This document shows, piece after piece, positions 59,952 through 64,000 of a stretch of DNA of 64,000 bases (within the stretch, counting starts at the first letter, position 1; each line of letters opens with the position of its first letter). This stretch comes from Pseudorhodoferax sp032153935 (GTDB lineage Bacteria; Pseudomonadota; Gammaproteobacteria; Burkholderiales; Burkholderiaceae_C). Location of the stretch: assembly GCF_964253035.1 (NCBI RefSeq), contig NZ_CAXUQL020000001.1:620001-684000 (forward strand). The letters run 5' to 3'. Made by a program: the position numbers and the translations under genes. The notes below the pieces were generated by a model that made no database searches, was not told the DNA's origin, and was given only the letters and a program-made list of their open reading frames with translations.

Positions 59952-61434
59952 TGATGCGCAGCCAGGTGGTCTTGAGTTCGGTGTACTTGTCGAAGGCATG
60001 CAGCGACTTGTCGCGGCCATTTCCGGACTGCTTGTAGCCGCCAAAGGGCACGGTGATGTCGTCTTCGTCGTACTGGTTCACGTGCACGGTGCCGGCGCGC
60101 AGTGCGCGTGCGACCCGGTGCGCGCGGTCGATGTGGCTGCTCCACACGCTGGCCTGCAGGCCGTAGGGCGAGTCGTTGGCCAGCGCGATGGCGTGGGCTT
60201 CGTCACGGAATCGGATCACGCTGAGCACGGGGCCGAAGATCTCCTCGCGCGCGATGCGCATGTCGCTGCGCACCTGGTCGAACACCGTGGGTTCCACGTA
60301 GACGCCGCCGCTGTCCGCGCGGGCCTGGCGGCCGCCCGCCACACAGCGCGCGCCCTCCTCCTGGCCCGATGCGATGTAGCCCATCACCGTGCGCAGCTGG
60401 CCTTCGTCGACCACGGCCCCCATCACGGTCGCCTCGTCCAGCGGATCGGCCGGTGCGTAGGCCGGCGCATGGCGTGCCACGCGCGCGACGAAATCGTCGG
60501 CGATGGCCTCGTGCACCAGCAGGCGCGAGGGTGCGTTGCAGGACTCGCCCTGGTTGAAGTACATGCTGCCGGCCGCCGTCTCGGCCGCGCGGTCGAGGTC
60601 GTCGAAGTCGGGGAACACGAGGAAGGCCGACTTGCCCCCGAGCTCGTTGTAGACGCGCTTGAGGTTGGACTGGCCCGCGTAGGCCAGCATGCGCCGGCCG
60701 ACGCGCGTGGAGCCCGTGAAGCCGATGGCGTCCACGTCGGGATGCAGCGCCAGCGCTTCGCCGGCCTCGTGGCCGAAGCCCGGCACCGCGTTGAAGACGG
60801 CGGGCGGCAGCCCCGCCTCCACCGCGATCTCGGCCATGCGCATGGCCGTGTAGGGCGACTTCTCCGAGGGCTTGAGCACCACGCAGTTGCCGGCGGCCAA
60901 GGCCGGGCCCAGCTTCCAGGCCGCCATGATCATGGGATAGTTCCACGGCACGATGGCGCCGACCACGCCCATGGGCTCGCGCGTGATCAGCGCCAGTGCC
61001 GAAGGGCCGGTGGGCGCGATCTCGTCGTAGACCTTGTCGATGGCCTCTGCGTACCAGGCGATGCAGCGCGCCGCGGCCGGCACGTCCACGCTGCGGCTGA
61101 AGCGGATGGGCTTGCCCATGTCCAGCGTCTCCAGCAGGGCCAGTTCGTCGGTCGCGGCCAGCAGGCCTTCGGCGAACTTCTGCAACACCTTCTTGCGCGC
61201 GGCCGGCGGCTGGCGCGACCAGCGGCCGTCGTCGAAGGCGGCGCGCGCGCTGGCCACGGCACGGTCCACATCGGCCGCCTGGGCCTGGGCCACGGCGCCG
61301 AGCAGGCGGCCGTCCACCGGCGAGCGCTTGTCGAAGGTCTGGCCGCTGGTGCTGGCGCAGCGCTGGCCGTCGATCAGCATGCGGCCGTCGGGCCGCAGCG
61401 CGGCGGCCCGTTCCTGCCAGGAGGAAAGCGTCAT
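59944..61434 (-). CDS. Aldehyde dehydrogenase (PuuC/gamma-glutamyl-aminobutyraldehyde type)
   Basis: 496 residues. NAD-binding (ITREPMGVVGAIVPWNYPMIMAAWKLGPALAAGNCVVLKPSEKSP), catalytic Glu in YNELGGKSAFLV and Cys in NQGESCNAPSRLLVHE. Sequence is of the gamma-glutamyl-gamma-aminobutyraldehyde dehydrogenase (PuuC) group. Transcribed from a unit with a porin upstream (19 bases) and the glutamine synthetase-like gene downstream, which supports polyamine catabolism. No PuuB or PuuD gene is in the window. Confidence 0.88.
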   Translation of the reverse strand: MTLSSWQERAAALRPDGRMLIDGQRCASTSGQTFDKRSPVDGRLLGAVAQAQAADVDRAVASARAAFDDGRWSRQPPAARKKVLQKFAEGLLAATDELALLETLDMGKPIRFSRSVDVPAAARCIAWYAEAIDKVYDEIAPTGPSALALITREPMGVVGAIVPWNYPMIMAAWKLGPALAAGNCVVLKPSEKSPYTAMRMAEIAVEAGLPPAVFNAVPGFGHEAGEALALHPDVDAIGFTGSTRVGRRMLAYAGQSNLKRVYNELGGKSAFLVFPDFDDLDRAAETAAGSMYFNQGESCNAPSRLLVHEAIADDFVARVARHAPAYAPADPLDEATVMGAVVDEGQLRTVMGYIASGQEEGARCVAGGRQARADSGGVYVEPTVFDQVRSDMRIAREEIFGPVLSVIRFRDEAHAIALANDSPYGLQASVWSSHIDRAHRVARALRAGTVHVNQYDEDDITVPFGGYKQSGNGRDKSLHAFDKYTELKTTWLRINA

Positions 61435-61453
61435 GAAGAGGCTCCGTGGCAGC

Positions 61454-62833
61454 TCAGAAGCTCACGACGACCGAGGTCGCGAGCAGCTGGTTGGACTTCT
61501 TGTAGTTGCTGCTGTTGACGTCCCAGAACACCGGCTCGCTGGCGCGGTCCAGACGGTACTCGGCTTTCAGCGTGGTGTTGGCGTTGAACAGGTAGCTCAG
61601 GCCCACCGTGAGCGCGTAGCGGTTGGCGCCCTTGCTGCTGGTGGTGTCGCCATAGCCGGGGCCGATGCCATTGCGGTCGTCGACCACGGCATAGCCCAGC
61701 AGGCCGCCGCCGTTCTTCTTGTTGTTCAGGTAGTCGGCACGGACCGTGCCTTCGAAGCGCGGCGTGAACTTGTAGGCGGCCAGGCCCGACAGGCCCCACC
61801 ACTTGGCATCGCGTAGCTCGCCGGTGACCGGGTCGACCGTGATCGCGGCCTTGCGCTGCATGCCGATGCTGGCCTGGCCCTGCACCGTCCAGTCGCCGCG
61901 GATAAAGTAGCCGTCGAGCTCGAACAGGTGCAGGGTCGAGTCCTTCTGCGCGACGAATTCGTTGGTGATCGGATCGACCACGTTCTCGGTGTAGTTCGCG
62001 GCCTTGCCATGCACGCCGGCGAAGCCGAAGCCACCGAACTCGCCCTTCGCATAGTCGACGCGGTAGGCCAGCACGGGCGACTTGTTGCCGTTGGTCCGCT
62101 TGGTCGAGTTCATGTTGGCGATCACGGCCTTGTAGAGCCACTTGCCGTCCGCGATCTCCATGCCGGCGCCTGTGTAGGCCACGGGCAGCGTGAAATCGAA
62201 CAGCAGGTTGTGCGTGATGAGCTTGTTCTGCGGCGCCGGCAGATACTCGTAGCCCGACCAGTCCGGGATCTGGCCCGCGATGATGCGCATCTTGTCGTTG
62301 CCCGGCAACGGAATGGAGACCGAGGCCTCGTGGACCGGCGAGTTGTTGCCCAGCGCCGCACCGACACCGCGGTTGGGCGCCAGCGTCAGGCGCCAGCGCG
62401 TGCCGCCCTCGGTTTCCTTCGTGAAGTCGATCACCGCGGCGCCGAAGTACGAGTTGTCGTAGCTGTAGACGTCGTCTTCCATGCTGTTCAGGAACTGGAA
62501 GCCGGCGCGATTCTGTCGCTGGTTGTAGACGAAGGTCGGGTCCATGTAGCCCTTGATCTGCAGCCCCTTGAGGCCCAGCGCGTCGCGCGTGTCTTCCAGC
62601 GATTCGGCTTTCAGCGCGATGCGGTTGAAATCCGCCTGCTGGTCAGGCGTCATGCCGGCCGGAGCGGCCGCGGCCTTGGCCTCGGTGTCCTGCAGTCGTT
62701 TCTCCAGCTGGTTGACCTTGTCGCGCAGCGCGCGCAGTTCGTTCAGCAGCTCGGCCGAACTCTGCGCCGCGGCCGACAGCGGGAACGTGGCAGCCAAGGC
62801 GGCGGCGATGGCGGTGTACTTCCAGGTGGTCAT
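61454..62833 (-). CDS. DUF3138-like outer-membrane porin
   Basis: 459 residues with a signal peptide (MTTWKYTAIAAALAATFPLSAAAQ), a coiled-coil stalk segment (LLNELRALRDKVNQLEKRLQDTEAK, about 28-52), and a long beta-strand-rich barrel ending in a C-terminal Phe (ATSVVVSF). This pattern fits DUF3138 porin-like proteins of Burkholderiales. It sits between potI and the aldehyde dehydrogenase gene in one operon, so it probably admits a polyamine or related cation across the outer membrane. Start at the ATG 62831-62833 with a good ribosome-binding site (GAGTAA). Confidence 0.78.
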   Translation of the reverse strand: MTTWKYTAIAAALAATFPLSAAAQSSAELLNELRALRDKVNQLEKRLQDTEAKAAAAPAGMTPDQQADFNRIALKAESLEDTRDALGLKGLQIKGYMDPTFVYNQRQNRAGFQFLNSMEDDVYSYDNSYFGAAVIDFTKETEGGTRWRLTLAPNRGVGAALGNNSPVHEASVSIPLPGNDKMRIIAGQIPDWSGYEYLPAPQNKLITHNLLFDFTLPVAYTGAGMEIADGKWLYKAVIANMNSTKRTNGNKSPVLAYRVDYAKGEFGGFGFAGVHGKAANYTENVVDPITNEFVAQKDSTLHLFELDGYFIRGDWTVQGQASIGMQRKAAITVDPVTGELRDAKWWGLSGLAAYKFTPRFEGTVRADYLNNKKNGGGLLGYAVVDDRNGIGPGYGDTTSSKGANRYALTVGLSYLFNANTTLKAEYRLDRASEPVFWDVNSSNYKKSNQLLATSVVVSF

Positions 62834-62882
62834 CTTGTTACTCCTCGGACGGATATGTTGTGGGACACAGGACAGGCGCGCA

Positions 62883-63737
62883 TCACTCTTCACGTCGCGC
62901 GGCGGCCATCGCGCGGGTGCGTTCCCGCTCGGCGCGGGCGATGAGGTAGCTGGCGACGATGACGCCGATGGACACCAGCACGATGATCACGGTGGCCACG
63001 GCGTTGACGGTGGGGTTCAGGCCCAGGCGCGCGCGCGAGAAGATCACCAGCGGCATCGTGGTCGAACCCGGGCCAGACAGGAAGGCCGACAGCACCACAT
63101 CGTCCAGCGAGATCGTGAAGGTCAGCAGCCAGGCCGACAACATCGACTGCGTGATCATGGGCAGCGTGACCAGCCGAAACACCTGGGCCGGGCGGGCACC
63201 CAGGTCCATGGCGGCCTCCTCGAGCTGCGGGTTGAGTTCCTGCAGCCGGGCCTGGATGACCACGGTGGCGTAGGCCATGCCCAGCAGCACGTGGCCCAGC
63301 CAGATCGTGAATGCGCCACGCTCGGGGAAGCCCGTCAGTCGCTGCAGCGACACCAGCATCAGCAGCAGCGACAGGCCGACGATGACTTCCGGCATCACCA
63401 GCGGTGCGTTGACCATGCCCGAAAACAGCGTGCGGCCGCGAAAGCGCCGGTACTTGTTCAGCGTGAACGCGGCCAGCGTGCCGAGCACGACCGACCCGCA
63501 GGCGGTGAAGAACGCGATCTTCATCGACAGCCACAGGCCGGCGATGATCTCGCGGTCGCGCGCCAGCGCGGCGTACCACTTGAACGTGAAGCCCTCCCAG
63601 ACACCTGGCACGGGCGAGTCGTTGAAGGAGTACACGACCAGCGCAATGATGGGCAGGAACAGGAAGGCGTAGCCCAGGAACAGCCAGGTACGTGCGGTGT
63701 TGCGTGCGGCGCGGGGGCCGAAGATGGCGCGGGTCAT
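62883..63737 (-). CDS. potI: Spermidine/putrescine-type ABC transporter permease PotI
   Basis: 284-residue inner-membrane permease with six segments and the EAA loop NPQLEEAAMDLGARPAQVFRLVTLPMITQS. Similar to PotI/PotC and with ISLDDVVLSAFLSGPGSTTMPLVIFSRARLGLNPTVNAVATVIIVLV, the conserved Pot permease end. It overlaps potH by four bases. Imports polyamines such as putrescine for the enzymes downstream in the operon. Confidence 0.92.
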   Translation of the reverse strand: MTRAIFGPRAARNTARTWLFLGYAFLFLPIIALVVYSFNDSPVPGVWEGFTFKWYAALARDREIIAGLWLSMKIAFFTACGSVVLGTLAAFTLNKYRRFRGRTLFSGMVNAPLVMPEVIVGLSLLLMLVSLQRLTGFPERGAFTIWLGHVLLGMAYATVVIQARLQELNPQLEEAAMDLGARPAQVFRLVTLPMITQSMLSAWLLTFTISLDDVVLSAFLSGPGSTTMPLVIFSRARLGLNPTVNAVATVIIVLVSIGVIVASYLIARAERERTRAMAAARREE

Positions 63738-64000
63738 CGTCCGGCCTCCTGTACTTGCGCCTGGTAGCGGTTGAACAACGCCAGCGGGATCAGGATCAGC
63801 AGCACCACGACCACCGCCACGCTGGAGGCCATGGGCCAGTCGTTGTTGCTGAAGAACTCGTCCCACAGCACGCGTCCGATCATCAAGGTCTGCGGCCCGC
63901 CGAGCAGTTCGGGGATCACGAACTCGCCGACGCAGGGGATGAACACCAGCATGCTGCCGGCGATGATGCCGGCCTTGGACAGCGGCACCGTCACCTTCCA
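63734..64000 (-). CDS. potH: Spermidine/putrescine-type ABC transporter permease PotH (partial, 5' end beyond the window)
   Basis: C-terminal ~88 residues of a polyamine permease: KAGIIAGSMLVFIPCVGEFVIPELLGGPQTLMIGRVLWDEFFSNNDWPMASSVAVVVVLLILIPLALFNRYQAQVQEAG. The FIPCVGEFVIPELLGG block is diagnostic for PotH/PotB. The stop overlaps potI (ATGA). The rest of the pot genes presumably lie to the right of the window. Confidence 0.93.
   Translation of the reverse strand, partial: WKVTVPLSKAGIIAGSMLVFIPCVGEFVIPELLGGPQTLMIGRVLWDEFFSNNDWPMASSVAVVVVLLILIPLALFNRYQAQVQEAGR

Noticed and set aside
1..64000. CRISPR arrays, tRNA and rRNA genes, integrases or transposases
   Set aside because: No evenly spaced repeats, cloverleaf sequences or recombinase signatures were noticed; only one MITE-like element without a transposase.

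Overview
This window is a GC-rich (roughly two thirds G+C), densely packed chromosomal segment from a betaproteobacterium of the order Burkholderiales, most likely a member of the Comamonadaceae. The pointers are the leuS-lptE-holA-proA housekeeping order, a proteobacterial (TIGR02049-like) gshA, orphan Bug-type substrate-binding proteins, a tandem set of DUF4148 proteins, and the short C-rich hairpin repeats typical of Comamonadaceae intergenic DNA. I saw no rRNA, tRNA, CRISPR array, transposase or integrase.

Layout. 1-5.5 kb: the 3' end of leuS, then lptE and holA, with an inserted block holding an Lrp/AsnC regulator, a YXWGXW lipoprotein and an unusual fusion of ornithine aminotransferase to an arginine dihydrolase-like domain. 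5.5-11.2 kb: a phosphonate-type ABC transporter (phnDCEE) divergent from a TctD/TctE-like two-component system. 11.2-15.5 kb: proA, trkA, trkH. 15.7-17.7 kb: a two-gene ATPase + HNH nuclease pair resembling the Septu (PtuAB) anti-phage system, visibly lower in GC. 17.9-20.7 kb: a TetR-controlled SDR-MATE unit. 20.8-24.1 kb: gshA and kup. 24.1-26.1 kb: a 220-bp inverted-repeat-bounded element and three tandem DUF4148 genes, each with the same terminator. 26-31.7 kb: small oxidoreductase/VOC/AhpD genes, benE and gshB. 31.7-35.4 kb: LysR, a cytoplasmic sulfatase, a Bug protein and a small unknown gene. 35.5-45.9 kb: an expanded kdp locus (torF-kdpA-kdpB-kdpC-EIIA-Ntr-like-unknown-kdpD-kdpE) divergent from three overlapping small membrane genes. 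45.9-49.5 kb: three exported proteins including a 768-residue metallo-beta-lactamase-fold lipoprotein. 49.6-53.1 kb: a glucarate unit (gudD, Bug protein, LacI regulator) with a clear operator. 53.1-57.6 kb: an ABC-2 exporter, a cytochrome b561 and a tandem-GGDEF protein. 57.7-64 kb: an agmatinase-family ureohydrolase facing a potH-potI-porin-aldehyde dehydrogenase-glutamine synthetase-like operon.

Themes. (a) Potassium: Trk, Kup and Kdp systems all lie within about 33 kb. (b) Arginine/polyamine nitrogen: the fusion enzyme at 2.2-4.4 kb could take arginine to glutamate semialdehyde in one polypeptide, and the 57.7-64 kb cluster could import and oxidise agmatine-derived or other polyamines. (c) Glutathione: gshA and gshB flank a 10-kb stretch with other genes between. 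(d) Regulation is readable: paired TetR operators, a LacI operator, 11-bp-phased direct repeats at two sites, and a 30-bp block upstream of each DUF4148 gene.

The most novel candidates are the aminotransferase-dihydrolase fusion, the kdp locus carrying its own EIIA-Ntr-like gene plus a divergent three-gene membrane micro-operon, and the PtuAB-like defence pair. All functional calls come from reading the sequence and recalled family knowledge; no search was run.
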